This document shows positions 19,501 through 26,467 of a DNA stretch of 64,000 bases, in pieces. This DNA comes from Symbiodinium natans. Lineage: Eukaryota; Sar; Dinophyceae; Suessiales; Symbiodiniaceae. The notes beneath the pieces were generated by a model, which saw nothing but the letters and a program-made list of their open reading frames with translations, did not search any database and was not told the DNA's origin. The translations under genes and the position numbers were made by a program. The stretch spans positions 224,024 through 288,023 of the forward strand of contig CAJNDS010002492.1 of NCBI GenBank assembly GCA_905221605.1, in the 5' to 3' direction. Each line of letters begins with the position of its first letter. Position 1 is the first letter of the stretch.

Positions 19501-20246
19501 GGCAAAGTCAGGTAGCTACGAGGGGCCCCTCAAGCCACTGGCAGCATATGGAGATGGGGTATGCATCTGATTGAAGCTATACATGTTGCAGAATCCCAGC
19601 ACTATTTGTCCTTAAACAAGTTTCCAACTTTGTGGGGTTTACGGTAGCAGGGTTGCTTGAACATTTTCCTTGGACACCTGTCCGAGTTTAGGGTTCGACG
19701 GGCTTTTCGGAGTGGGGGTTAACCCCCTCAAGGGCATTGAAACCCCTGCTTTCCCAGATTGATCATGCATCATGGCCCCCCTGGCAAGGGTAAACGCGCG
19801 CAGGCAGCAGATTCCGAGTATGCGCCTTAAGTCTCACAGGTGAGCGAGGCTGAAGGAGCTAAGGTCTGCGTTGGTTCCAAGTTCTTTGCATACTGCACAA
19901 ACTTGTCGATACATGAGAAGGCCACTTAAGAGCTGATAAACCACAACATGCCGCAAGCACCGCACCTGCAACCTTGAATCCGACTCCAGTGCTGCAGACC
20001 ACACCATTTTCCAAAGTATTAGGGGTATAATATTTAGGGGCCTTATTGATTAGAATAGGGTCTGGGGGTTCTTATAGTATTATCATAGGGGACCAGAAGG
20101 GAATACTACTAGTCATTGTTCCGACCCCTATATTACCCCTGATTGGCACTCATCTTCCACAACTGCGCTGCCTCCTCGGTCTTCCCTTCGGCTTCATCCT
20201 TTGCTTTGGCTTTGGCAGCCAGTATGGCAGCTCTCTTCACTGGATC
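7504..20246 (-). CDS. SAP-domain, Ala/Lys/Glu-rich nuclear-type protein; nine exons found, partial
   Basis: Exons on the minus strand with fitting phases: 20246-20172, 10499-10432, 10123-10096, 9721-9664, 9100-9077, 8258-8191, 8060-8010, 7773-7714 and 7548 to about 7504. Junctions include GT-AG (10096 GTGAGA, 9077 GTAAGA, 8191 GTGGGG) and GC-AG introns (20172, 9664, 8010, 7714). The second exon follows a clean T10-CAG acceptor and encodes the nuclear-localisation-like PKRRKV. The last three exons join into a SAP motif (KVVQLKEKLRAAGLTVSGNK then ADLIKRLEAPLG); SAP domains bind AT-rich scaffold DNA or RNA. Acidic and basic A/K/E repeats precede it. Copia element B sits in the intron between exons 1 and 2, in the same orientation, and the other introns hold telomere-type arrays. 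First exon, 3' end and transcript are not seen; the first donor is the least sure junction. Confidence 0.62.
8595..8654 (+). repeat. Telomere-type (CCCTAAA)n array
   Basis: About eight exact units, in the intron between the 24-nt exon (9100-9077) and exon 8258-8191 of the SAP gene; it reads TTTAGGG in the sense of the gene. Confidence 0.95.
8785..9003 (+). repeat. Telomere-type (TTTAGGG)n array, longest in the window
   Basis: About 31 nearly perfect units in 219 bp with one lesion near 8903-8912. It lies in the same intron as the array at 8595 but in opposite orientation. Confidence 0.97.
9957..10053 (+). repeat. (CCCTGAA)n then (CCCTAAA)n array
   Basis: A homogeneous block of the variant unit passes abruptly into a block of the canonical unit. 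It lies in the intron just downstream of the 28-nt exon 10123-10096 of the SAP gene. Confidence 0.95.
10132..10234 (+). repeat. (TTCAGGG)n then (TTTAGGG)n array
   Basis: About ten variant and four canonical units, in the opposite orientation to the array at 9957. It lies just upstream of the 28-nt exon, so the exon is bracketed by inverted arrays. Confidence 0.95.
10753..10968 (-). repeat. 3' LTR of copia element B (216 bp)
   Basis: Same sequence as the 5' LTR. The polyprotein stop (10896-10894) lies inside it, so the LTR encodes the last ~24 residues of the protein. Confidence 0.95.
10894..19164 (-). CDS. Copia polyprotein with methyltransferase-like and 2OG-Fe(II) dioxygenase-like insert
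   Basis: 2756 aa from the ATG at 19164 (MSDRDHAVPAWDG, a Gag-like start). The open frame also extends upstream through the primer-binding site, without ATG. Order, with residue numbers: acidic/Tyr-rich Gag; knuckle C429-x2-C432-x3-H436-x4-C441 followed by a GKGKGK basic run; protease with D543-CGA in place of D-S/T-G; a long linker; a methyltransferase-like segment (about 1020-1210) with WEVACAP (1027), PC at 1085-1086 and FEWP (E1139); a dioxygenase-like segment (about 1340-1480) with H1386-R-D1388, H1452 and R1461; integrase HHCC then D1611, D1679, E1715 (D-x35-E); reverse transcriptase motif A D2239 and HVDD 2337-2340; RNase H D2513, E2556, D2611. Catalytic residues are all present, so mobility is plausible. 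The two inserted segments are not part of a standard copia polyprotein. Confidence 0.95.
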   Translation of the reverse strand: MSDRDHAVPAWDGSARSWRRYTREVAWFVQATPLHKRRQCAPKLLSRLSGPARLLAMSWSKTAFDHAGGIHAFLQRLAASPLVRKTLPNAAAICQQYFAFHRGQNESIGNFLVRETLVHEEFTEAIIRLHEEKLGISQEKRDFGLPPVDDGGGEQWSWWYDEWNGEEDYDQDQRGEPAEDIDPTEGERAADEGREADRDREDPRTPQQRAATGSSPSRRDGSQRVATPVPSETPAVQEPIDELSVADSFIMGVLRGWRLLQAAGLSAEEKRDILSSTKNSLDYEVVASALQSLWDEQLLGQRGGGHHGGGGYSAHFAEYDDQDHEAYYQDWWDDDDGWWMDSYYAQGENDWWTDDYQYHENYQAAANEHPDDGGVVDEKLQELQKAEKMAEALALEAQRTWSDAQKATQALRKDRGFGATAQMGGSGRCYICGGNHFMRECPDRRHPSKGKSKYGYHMSADDFNGYYIGKGKGKAKGKSKKGMWLEGQAIWKGKSKGKNKESGLRTVNAYAQDLFLGGLELTDVMEMASATTTPLSPQQGMIDCGATASAAPEAVIKDLIAAVLTQDKGARIELDQSSRPYFRFGNGKWGRALCRVHLTSDVSGSPRHFSLYTLPNPAEYYQAQLDKQALVPVLVGMDYLGRKGVGMMIDFATGLAMNTKEPKPEIYQLQVSPKGHYTLDIVEYLTNGQRNLDGHAQVLVRPQASRGHAHVEHQFLELGTLWMSMTCRDEELDEQELQAARDRMWSMYEHAHACQLAQPAAPTATSASMCGAAVATPSSTTSSFRSVPDGGICPSAAGARAGEDCGDRHQGEDPKGQSSTAGSVESSGGRHERSAGIIKAVAMLQPARGGHPQAEPPRPMDTLRSVRPEVVLRAKERVTWGDNDGEEPRDGPADADRAAPPDGRLSANSDYMSCDATENRCGGAAHGGHFRGEEPWDESPRNNTTNADYNLGKPTDDRRVIDGKLATGIRDRGSESGHGIRDGAGRPVRGELPLFAGKQVMKMATLMTAVLANHLMGLHLDGRDGLWEVACAPHSWLSEAAQEQGLCPRRINLAAGYDLYKKETWCRLKALRQVHRPRRIWLSLPCTKWCAWTTVNYNTPEKMEQLEAYRRRERRLLREVRFFVKETVDEIEDVQIYFEWPYPCAGWREEALLGLQQDLEQRGVPWLSCRIDGCNYGMKNATGDAFLRKKWMVKTTDELFHKNFRAKVCPGNHVHAVIEGQETEKSAYYPWKLVQAITRHWKAQHVPGRHLQMLLSRESVQDSDEDDEKDVLVSRIPRPVAELNSEFEAKIALGEQDFSFQRCEAILVLMQGAKTSRGPMRSRGSQAGVTYQMYGAYSHGGLHGITKHTWQHPWTCRYLNAFLKSRVPNQTWTSIMIGYNQRTQPHRDVHNLKESVNILVGVGAYAGGELWLHGEAPPGVPKVSRWHGGQLWSGYELSTRNQVVIFDPDQWHATQAWTGYRITISAFTTRSIPHWDAQELKDLRALAFPLTGGNLYPLESRGDPLESRGDPSESRGDEVPKLLDGGPVPKAELERWTVKVAKFHKAAGHPSNKNLGRIVQEAGHPQWKIDVAKRYHCPACASLKQGGASSGQIPPAATHQQYEAWEAVGVDAGEWVPPGSKKKVKFILMVDLATKLRVIQPIMIYDLLQMKNESGSDLIKAVSERWLSTFPKPRILVLDSAKPYVSEQVHAFASAINVGLHYTAEKESWAHGAVEASVQDVKSTASAIYLENMDQDLEVTLHLAVAALNSTEYTAGFSAFQWAYGRNYNITDEDVRTFQHVDPKIDFAQLVVARQRAEEVARQTRARRVLSKLGNTSVRQPLRNYEPLDLVKVWRRVWPQEQCKGPRGGYKKSGRPHWIGPGRVVFSEVLPHQKESGGKRHILWVLVGNQLLRCSAHSVRPVTEVERFQYETSGAENPSMWKSLADIVPKREYYDVVDEEPGENEVEMPRLPEAPDDTTTVVPFRRARRKVTFQPGDYVAKPVGERLMVDDGEDEEPTTTATTTSSSSTKHVGDVNDYELPEPKRARSTTDNGGSDAAGENWVEQLMLEAKQEEEMDLFNVMDNVEEFLRIEFDLENHMSNQKMMERNPVAFMVKKMRDCEVNISRLPEHERPLFSRAKAKEVDSFLKNEAVRKCLDDEEIKKAYESSRIVKARWVLTWKLVPPEDRQEALDDSQKNPATLHTKDGARKAKARIVLLGFQHPSLLDPSFKTASPVQSSLGRNLLYTMAAHHQWELEGLDLATAFLQTQPTEADQELWTTGVEELRQALDVGAEGIMRILRNIYGSTTAPRGLWLALHKRLTELGAQPVLGERCLWVWLSKTDMDEDHPKVIGSMGGHVDDFHRIGDGTSAEWCEIKEKINNAYKWGMTKKNSYRHAGTDVTTVKDKNGFNKIVVDQSYYIESIQDIEIEPDRLRQNGPLERREVEACRTTLGALQWVAIQTQPQLTARCNLLLTEVVTSGTLETAREIQMMVGEVRQNPVKLEFKKFPQAKHWTEVVFISMGDQAHNNRPKGDSTGGLVTLAAGPECLSGQVCEMSLLAWRSWKVKRKAIGSNDAEVQSILEAEDHNFRTRLLWSELHGAGGLQHRRELRRDLVELTEKQVLKVKGVLCTDSRGGYDAVELNESPLLGLSNMRSALQAFQLRDNLSRAGCELRWLASDYDLADALTKKRMDSRIGLLKFLKTGVWSIKFDPDFTAAKKGKKIGKSAVDAVDKHLFGDPNDHWLSASDSFLGWCNMYSFNQMHTPSPYAASGLRGPS
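19362..19373 (-). other. Primer-binding site of element B
   Basis: TGGTAGCGGAGC, one base after the 5' LTR; the match to an initiator-Met-like tRNA 3' end continues for two more bases (AG). Confidence 0.75.
19375..19590 (-). repeat. 5' LTR of copia element B (216 bp)
   Basis: In element orientation it begins TGCAACATGTATAG and ends GCCCGCTGCA. It is identical to the copy at 10753-10968. Confidence 0.95.
19591..20171. other. Intron remainder right of element B
   Basis: The rest of the SAP-gene intron split by element B. It holds one copy of a dispersed AT-rich repeat (about 20022-20142). A plus-strand reading after CTCACAG at about 19840 stays open for 28 codons, but I see no other support for an exon. 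Confidence 0.4.
20022..20142 (+). repeat. Dispersed AT-rich repeat, copy 1
   Basis: The reverse complement aligns with 23082-23183 (shared GTAATATAGGGGTCGGAA, GTATTCCCTT and AAGGCCCCT blocks) and more weakly with 7369-7452. It has no coding frame. It looks like a short non-autonomous repeat scattered through introns. Confidence 0.65.
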
Positions 20247-20336
20247 CTGCGATCAGAGCGCGGGGAGACACCGCCAAAGGCTTCACAGCTCACACTGCTG
20301 ACAACAAGAATTCCTTGCCGCTCATACTAACCCCCA

Positions 20337-20364
<28 letters not shown>
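20337..20364 (+). repeat. Poly-C tract
   Basis: Uninterrupted run of about 28 C. The stretch from here to 21000 shows no convincing gene; a second C-run lies near 20454. Confidence 0.95.
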
Positions 20365-20367
<3 letters not shown>

Positions 20368-21014
20368 TTCCACCTGGGAAGATTTGGTATCCTAGGCGGT
20401 AATTAAGCAAGGGCTTTGATACCTCAAATGAGCCAACATAGTATCCTACTTAACCCCCCCCCCTCATACTTACGCTTGGGGGCACTTGTTGGCGCGCAAC
20501 TGTATTCCATCGTGCGAAAACCGAAAGCCCGAAACTACAACGAAAGGGCATCACACGCGGCACCAAGCGTGGAGCTGCGTTCAAACGTTGGGCCGCGTGC
20601 CCTAAGCCAAGACCACCCGTAATTAGGCCCTAGCAGTTCTGCAAACCTTGTTTTGGCAACATGCTACCTTGTGTCTATACTGAACTTGGAACCCCAGCAA
20701 ACAACTATACTTTTGCTGTTTCTTAGGAAATAGAGTATTCAAAAATTAAAATTAAAAAATATTTCCAAGTACCCCTAAGGTGTAACCCTGCCCTGAACCC
20801 GCCATTCACGCACGCCCGCAACCCTGTTGCAATCCCGACTAAACAAGAACCAAACCCCTGTTGCAAAAAGCAAAAGCAAACCCTAAACCCCGTGCCACCG
20901 AACCATTTTGCATCTGGCGTCGTCGAGGCCCAAACCCGTCTTACATCTAGGCCTCGTGACAAATGCCGGGTAGGCACACTGCGAAGCGAGATGAACAGCA
21001 CTCGTAAGTTCAAA

Positions 21015-21345
21015 CCCTGAACCCCAAAACCCCAAAACCCCAGAACCCCAAATCCCAAATCCTCAAACCGCTAAACCCTTTTCCATCCGCTTTGATGAGC
21101 CGTAAACATGCAAATCCCTAAACCTCAAACCCGAAACCCAAAACCCGAAACTCTCTAAACCCGAAACCCCCCCCCCTCAAACCCTAAACCCTAGACCCCA
21201 AACCCTAACCCTTTTGCCACTGGACGGCTAGCCAGACTCCATGCACCACCGAGCAAACCCTAACCCTAAACCCCAAACCCCAAACCCTAAACCCTAAACC
21301 CCAAACCCCAAACCCCAAACCCTAAACCCTAAACCCCAACCCCCC
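21015..21345 (+). repeat. Degenerate CCCTAAA/CCCCAAA region
   Basis: Loose, mutated telomere-type units (CCCCAAA, CCCGAAA, CCCTAAA) with unique spacers; older looking than the other arrays. Confidence 0.8.
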
Positions 21346-21364
21346 AAAAGGCCCTAAGATGCCG

Positions 21365-21436
21365 CTACGAGGAATCTGCGGGCTCAGCCGTACTCGAAGA
21401 GTCGCCTGGTGGGCTGCCTCGGCGCGATTTTTCTGC
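21365..21436 (-). CDS. Candidate 3'-terminal exon
   Basis: The minus-strand frame ends SPPGDSSSTAEPADSS then TAG (21367-21365), hydrophilic and protein-like, after a GCAG acceptor. The flanking telomere-type array (21461-21572) would lie in the upstream intron. No family recognised; upstream exons were not found. Confidence 0.3.
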   Translation of the reverse strand, partial: AEKSRRGSPPGDSSSTAEPADSS

Positions 21437-21460
21437 TGGTTTTTTCCGGGAAGGGGGGAG

Positions 21461-21572
21461 GGTTTAGGGTTTATAGGGTTTAGGGTTTAGGGTTTAGGGT
21501 TTAGGGTTTAGAGTTTAGGGTTTAGGGTTTAGGGTTTAGGGCTTAGGGTTTAGGGTTTAGGGTTTAGGGTTT
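21461..21572 (+). repeat. Telomere-type (TTTAGGG)n array
   Basis: About fifteen units with three point variants; further scattered units follow to 21640. Confidence 0.95.
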
Positions 21573-22037
21573 CGACTCTCACACTGGCGCATGCGCTGGG
21601 TTTAGGGTTTAGGGTTATTTGTTATTCGGGTTTAGGGTTTAGGTGGGGTTCAGGTTTCGCGTTGTTTCTTTGCTTTAGGGCTCTTGAGGTTGTTGTGATT
21701 TTGTTTCGGGTTTAGGCGAGAGTTCGGGCGTCTCGAGGTTGCCTTGGAAGTTTCAGTTCTAGGGGGGGGAGTATGGGGTCGCTATGGCCTTTAAGTTGTC
21801 CGTGGGGCTATGTAGGGCTGGATGGTCACTTCTCTAAAGTGTGGTCCCTGTTGCTGTTCTGATTATAAGGCGGCCCCTCTTAAAGGACTCTTAATTAGGG
21901 TACAGTACCCGAAAAGGGGCCCTAATTCTGAGAACTGACCCTTTGGGGGTTTGGGCGGGGGGGGGGGGGGGGAATAAGCGCTGCTGGTGAGGTGTGGGTG
22001 CCTAGTGGGATGTCCTAGCTTGCCTTTGCTCCTGACT

Positions 22038-22181
22038 GGCTCTTCTCAAGGTTTATGCCATAGGGTGCCTAATTTGGGATGTTCCCCCTTATACTGACAG
22101 TCCATATCGTTCCTCTCAAGTGTTAGTATAAGGGGGACATCCCAATGCCGAATGCCCGAAGTCCCTACTCGGAAGAGCCAG
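22038..22181. repeat. Short hairpin (MITE-like) repeat
   Basis: Imperfect inverted repeat with arms of about 60 bp. The inner 25 bp are nearly perfect (TTGGGATGTTCCCCCTTATA against its complement), around a 20-nt loop. A related left arm recurs at 58573-58605. No coding capacity. Confidence 0.7.
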
Positions 22182-22301
22182 TAGGATGTAGGCCCTCAGC
22201 TAAGCCAACCTTTCGCGCGCCGTGCCGTGCCGGAGTCTGCGTCGAGACGCGCAAAAAGTTGCACAAAAAGCGACAACCACGGAACAGCGACAACACAATA
22301 A

Positions 22302-22333
22302 CACACACACACACGAAAAAAAAAAAAAACAGA
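22302..22333 (+). repeat. (CA)n and poly-A microsatellite
   Basis: ACACACACAC followed by a run of A inside an A/C-rich 200-bp stretch without a convincing gene. Confidence 0.8.
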
Positions 22334-22744
22334 CAGAAAGAGCGAGAAACACACAAAAGCCAGAAACGACGCAAAATGCGCTAAAGCAAAAACGCAAAAG
22401 CAAAATGTGCGTGTCTTTGTTTGCTTTCTGTTCGTTTTGCTTCCGGGGCTTGGCAGGAGCTGTCACACCCACGGCGTCCTAGGTGGTAGGGGGTTTGTTT
22501 TTTTGCCACCCGCCTATAGCTGACAGCAACATGCTAAGGGCTTCGTGTAGGTTTAGAGCCACCAAGCACTCAAGCCTCCAAAAATCGGCTATCCCGAGCT
22601 CAAGAAGTCCTCTGGCAATCCAATGTCCTAATGTCCTCTTGAGGCCTCAGGACCCGAAACCCTAAACCCTAAACCCTACACTCTAACCCTAAACCCTAAA
22701 CCCCTAAACCCTAGAGGCCTCGAAAACTTGAGGTCCGCACACGC

Positions 22745-22804
22745 CGAAGTGTCCTCCCCGTCCAGCAGCATCATATCATTCGTGAACTTGGGGTCCAAGT
22801 AGCC
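22745..22804 (-). CDS. Candidate internal exon, 60 nt
   Basis: An AAGCAG|G acceptor at 22804 opens a frame reading GYLDPKFTNDMMLLDGEDTS and a GC donor may follow at 22744. The upstream flank 22862-22890 reads TTLGYMDPK, a near copy of the exon edge, with a telomere-type array between the two. No family recognised. Confidence 0.4.
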
Positions 22805-22815
22805 CTGCTTGTAGG

Positions 22816-22861
22816 GTTTATGGTTTAGGGGTTTAGGGTTTAGGGTTTAGGGTTTAGGGTT
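22816..22861 (+). repeat. Telomere-type array flanked by a 20-bp direct repeat
   Basis: Several TTTAGGG units between two copies of ACTTGGGGTCCA(A/T)GTAGCC (22784-22804 and 22864-22883). Confidence 0.85.
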
Positions 22862-23081
22862 ACTACTTGGGGTCCATGTAGCCAAGGGTTGTAGGCGGCT
22901 TTGGCTTGCCAGCTTTGGCTTTATATAGCTTGTTGCCCTATAGTTTAGGGTTTAGGGTTTATAGTCTAAACTCCCGAAAACCCTGGGAGACATAGGGAAC
23001 AAAGGGGGCACCCTGGGTGCTGTATGGGTTTTGTCTTCCGGCTGTCAGAGCCGAGTTTGTTGTCCCAGAAGCGCTTGCAGC

Positions 23082-23183
23082 GTAATATAGGGGTCGGAAT
23101 AAATACTTATGGTATTCCCTTATGATTCATCATACTATAGTAACCCCCCAAAACCTATATTATTAAGGCCCCTATAGTATTTC
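23082..23183 (-). repeat. Dispersed AT-rich repeat, copy 2
   Basis: Inverted relative to the copy at 20022-20142, about 100 bp. Its 3' part also matches 7369-7452. Confidence 0.65.
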
Positions 23184-23556
23184 TGAGTTCATGTTTGGAA
23201 TTTCAGCCCCCACGCAAGTGGCGCAAGTGCTTCGCGCCTCTGCAAAACATCGAAGTCTCAGCGCGCGCTGAGAAGATCGAAGGCAGAAGATGTTGGACAC
23301 GGGCGGCCACGAAGCAGTCCAGAAACACATCCAGCAAACTGCTTCCCGATTCCCTAAACCCAGACTCAGTTGTGCAAGAGCAAAACCCCGCCCCGGTCTG
23401 TTCAAGATGCCTCTGGCACGCTGTAGAGGGGCTTGTCCAGGAACTGTTTGTGGCCTGCTGGCAGGTTTGGGGCTTATACATGGTCTGTATGAATAATGAG
23501 AACAAATAAATAGAAAACAACCAAACTCACACACCATGACAAACACACGCACACAC

Positions 23557-23672
23557 ATGTATGTATGTATGTATGTATGTATGTATGTATGTATGTATGT
23601 ATGTATGTATGTATGTATGTATGTATGTATGTATGTATGTATGTATGTATGTATGTATGTATGTATGTATGT
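23557..23672 (+). repeat. (ATGT)n microsatellite
   Basis: About 29 tetranucleotide units, followed to 23930 by GT-, TTTG- and GTGTGT-rich sequence. The histidine/threonine-rich ORFs over it are repeat translations. Confidence 0.97.
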
Positions 23673-24054
23673 GTGTGTAAATAAATAGAAAAAACCAAAA
23701 AAGAAATAGCATATGTGTGTGTGCGGGTGAGTGTGAGTGTGTGGTGTGTGTGTGTGTGAGAGAGTGTGTGGTGTGTGTGTGTGTGTGTTTGTGCGTTTGT
23801 TTGTTTGATTGTGTCTTTATTTGTTTGTTTGTTTGGTTCTTTGTTGTTTGTTTGTGATGTTTTTTTCGGTTGTTTGCTTGTTTGTTTGCGCGGCTGAGTG
23901 GGTGTGGATGTTCGTGTGTGCGTGCGTGTGCGTAAAGTAAGAAACATTCATCACAACAATGTTGTTACAATGGAAGCAATATATATATATATATATGTAT
24001 ATTCCGTAGACAGTGTATGTGTTCCGGGTTTAGGGCCAGTTTAGGGCGTTGGCG

Positions 24055-24074
24055 CGGGGGGGGGGGGGGGGGGT
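24055..24074 (+). repeat. Poly-G tract
   Basis: Run of about 20 G in gene-poor sequence; (AT)n lies just before, near 23978-23996. Confidence 0.9.
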
Positions 24075-24406
24075 TTTCTTTTTGCAGATTCTGCTTGGCG
24101 GTGTATGACTTCATTATTCAGGAGGGTTAAGGATCTAAGTCTTTACTTGAGGTTGTGCGAGTGTGTGGCTTGAGGGTTTGGCGTGTCGAGTACAAGTCTA
24201 GGGTGTACAGGAAGAGCACTCACATTCAACACGCCGACCCCTAAACCTTTTTCGAACAACACTTCACCCTGAACCCTCTCCCCTTCGCTGCCATGAACAC
24301 CACAAATGTCGGCAACACAAGTCCTGAATCGAAAGCCATGCCATCACGAAGCCGATACAGTAACCCTAAATCCTAAACCCTAAACCCTAAACGCTAAACC
24401 AGTACT

Positions 24407-24501
24407 TCAATCCACAGACGACAAGCCTGGATCGGAGGGGATGTCGGCCAAGGATTGGGGCAGAACCTGTTGCAGCTCCTGATTGGTGAAAGCATGTATG
24501 G
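24407..24501 (-). CDS. Candidate 3'-terminal exon
   Basis: After an AG acceptor at 24502 the frame reads AIHAFTNQELQQVLPQSLAD, then IPSDPGLSSVD and TGA (24409-24407), hydrophilic and protein-like. It may be the last exon of the gene whose exon lies at 24656-24735. No family recognised. Confidence 0.4.
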
Positions 24502-24532
24502 CTCCAGGGCTTTTCACAGTCTATAAGGACCC

Positions 24533-24617
24533 CAAACCCTAAACCCTAAACCCTAAACCCTAAACCCTAAACCCTAAACCCTAAACCCTAAACCCTAAAC
24601 CCTAAACCCTGAACCCT
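24533..24617 (+). repeat. Telomere-type (CCCTAAA)n array
   Basis: About twelve units between two candidate minus-strand exons. Confidence 0.95.
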
Positions 24618-24655
24618 TTTCTGGGACCACCTGGCCACCTGGCACGGGGCATTGG

Positions 24656-24735
24656 TTAGGACGAGGTCTCCTCGTCGACTTCGACCATCTCCTGATCCAG
24701 GAAGCTCTGGATGATCTTCAGCAGCTTCCGGTAAC
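24656..24735 (-). CDS. Candidate exon, coiled/amphipathic
   Basis: A TCGACAG|G acceptor opens a frame reading YRKLLKIIQSFLDQEMVEVD, followed by EETSS and TAA (24658-24656); the exon could also splice onward with a GA donor. A near copy of its acceptor edge lies at 24848-24871 on the other side of a telomere-type array. No family recognised. Confidence 0.42.
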
Positions 24736-25060
24736 CTGTCGACATGGGGGTTTAGGGTTTAGGGTTAAGGGTTTAGGGTTTAGGCCCCCTCTATTCAACT
24801 AGTCCTTATCTGGGGGTTTCGGGTTTAGGGGTTAGGGTTTAGGGTCTTCCGACAACCTGTCGATATGGGGTCGGAGTGGTTACTAAGAGTACTCCCCTTG
24901 TGATACGCACAGTTATACCATAGTAACCCCCCCCCCCCCGTTTTTTGCGGGACTTAACGATTACCACCTGACATGACTCCACCCCCAAACCCTACCCTTC
25001 GCGACAGGCTTCGACCGAATCCGATCAGAACTCCCCACACCACCATATCCCAATCCCCTT

Positions 25061-25123
25061 AAACCCTAAACCCTAAACCCTAAACCCTAAACCCTAAACC
25101 CTAAACCCTAAACCCTAAACCAT
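25061..25123 (+). repeat. Telomere-type (CCCTAAA)n array
   Basis: Nine units. Confidence 0.95.
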
Positions 25124-25280
25124 ATCCCAACCCCTGCACCCCAACCGCGAGTTGACCGTTGCTAGGCCTTCCTCGTCCTCTTGGGCTCTGCACCTGGCTC
25201 CATCGATACGAAAGTGCTCAAGACTGGGCTCTTAGGGTTTAGGGTTTAGGGTTTAGGGTCTGGGCTGATGCTGAAGTCTC

Positions 25281-25358
25281 TCTAGACCCTAAACCCTAAA
25301 CCCTAAACCCCTTGTGCATGCAAACCCTAAACCCTAAACCCTAAACCCTAAACCCCCC
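25281..25358 (+). repeat. Two adjacent (CCCTAAA)n arrays
   Basis: Units on both sides of a 17-bp unique spacer; an opposite-strand block lies at 25231-25258. Confidence 0.9.
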
Positions 25359-25422
25359 AAACCAGACACCCCACCCCTGAGACCCCGCCCACCTGCGCAT
25401 CAAAGCCCAAAATTCAATAAAC

Positions 25423-25501
25423 CAGTCTGGGAACCTCCCTTGGCAACGGTCGTTAGCAGACCTCGGCCCTCCTTCAAAACGACTCGAACCTTGGAATGCA
25501 T
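25423..25501 (-). CDS. Candidate 5' exon with ATG
   Basis: ATG at 25501 followed by MHSKVRVVLKEGRGLLTTVA and a GTTTAT donor after 25423. A telomere-type array (25506-25582) lies directly upstream. No family recognised; it could also be an internal exon entered at TCCAAG|G. Confidence 0.33.
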
Positions 25502-25505
25502 CCCA

Positions 25506-25582
25506 TACCCTAAACCCTAAACCCTAAACCCTACACCCTACACCCTACACCCTACACCCTAAACCCTAAACCCTAAACCCTA
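25506..25582 (+). repeat. (CCCTAAA)n array with (CCCTACA)4 block
   Basis: A run of four identical variant units (CCCTACA) is embedded between canonical units. Confidence 0.92.
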
Positions 25583-25615
25583 GACCGGGCCCCGAAAAGG
25601 AACGCCTTCAACAAC

Positions 25616-25690
25616 CTAAACAGCCCCGAAAGCAACGGCGGATGGTACCCTTCCACGCCGCGGCTCAGCTCCTCAAGCAGATCGGCTGCC
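25616..25690 (-). CDS. Candidate internal exon, 75 nt
   Basis: A CTCAG|G acceptor and a TTTAG|GT donor enclose AADLLEELSRGVEGYHPPLL plus four residues, an amphipathic, protein-like sequence. The plus strand is also open, so the strand is not certain. Confidence 0.35.
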
Positions 25691-26025
25691 CTGAGAGGAC
25701 TTGTTTAGGGTTTAGGGTTGCTTAGGGCTTCCCAAAACCCGGACCCGCAAAATTTCAGGGACCAGCGATGACAAAGGAGCCTGGAGAGAGACTAGAAGAG
25801 CTCTCAGGGTTAAGGCCTCAGCAGGATTTGTCAAGCCCTGGGCTCTGTTAAGAACTCTGTGCACGCGTGGGAATCCTCTCCGCCCTCCTCTGTGCACGGT
25901 TTAGGGTTTAGGGTTTAATCGCTCACACTCGGGCGAGGCACACACTGGGTTTAGGGTTTAGGGTATAGGGTTTAGGGTTTGGGATATCTCAAGAAGGAGC
26001 GACGGCAGAAATCAGATTTCCGCTG

Positions 26026-26079
26026 CTAGGGGCGGAGCTGGCTGAAGCTCTCCAGCACAAAGCCCGCTATCGCCTTCTC
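26026..26079 (-). CDS. Candidate 3'-terminal exon
   Basis: A GCCAAG|G acceptor, then EKAIAGFVLESFSQLRP and TAG (26028-26026). No family recognised. Confidence 0.38.
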   Translation of the reverse strand, partial: EKAIAGFVLESFSQLRP

Positions 26080-26358
26080 CTTGGCTCATAGTGCATGGGT
26101 GCATGGCAGACGTGCAGGGGGGGGGGGTCTTTGTGTAGTAGGAGTGAGGTTCATTTCACCCATGTGACCTGCACAGCCAAACCCCATCAACTCAACCCTA
26201 AGCGCTGTAGCTGAACCCTATCGACCCTGTTTTGGCCCATAATCTTGGGGAGCAAATGAACCCTAAAAATAGGATCACATACGTACCTATACCACGGGTA
26301 TTTGAACCAGAGCCCGAGCCCCTTTTGGGCTTTTAGGGCTCATCCGGTTTTCAAGGAA

Positions 26359-26467
26359 CCCCAACCCTAAACCCTAGGGCGCCAAACCCTAAACCCTAAA
26401 CCCTAAACCCTAAACCCTAAACCCTAAACCCTAAACCCTAAACCCTAAACCCTAAACCCTAAACCCC
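26359..26467 (+). repeat. Telomere-type (CCCTAAA)n array
   Basis: About fourteen units with one unique insert near its start. Confidence 0.95.

Larger units (their letters stand above)
10753..19590 (-). mobile_element. Full-length Ty1/copia LTR retrotransposon B
   Basis: Two 216-bp LTRs (19590-19375 and 10968-10753, TG...CA) match base for base by eye. They are flanked by the direct repeat GAATC (10748-10752 and 19591-19595), the 5-bp target duplication of copia integrases. A primer-binding site follows the 5' LTR after one base. A G-rich tract (CTCCTTTTTGGGGTGG, 10984-10969), the place of a polypurine tract, abuts the 3' LTR. The single polyprotein frame is intact. Identical LTRs and an intact frame imply a very recent insertion. 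Confidence 0.96.

Noticed and set aside
23474-23947. 157-codon His/Thr-rich ORF
   Set aside because: Translation of ATGT and GT microsatellites.
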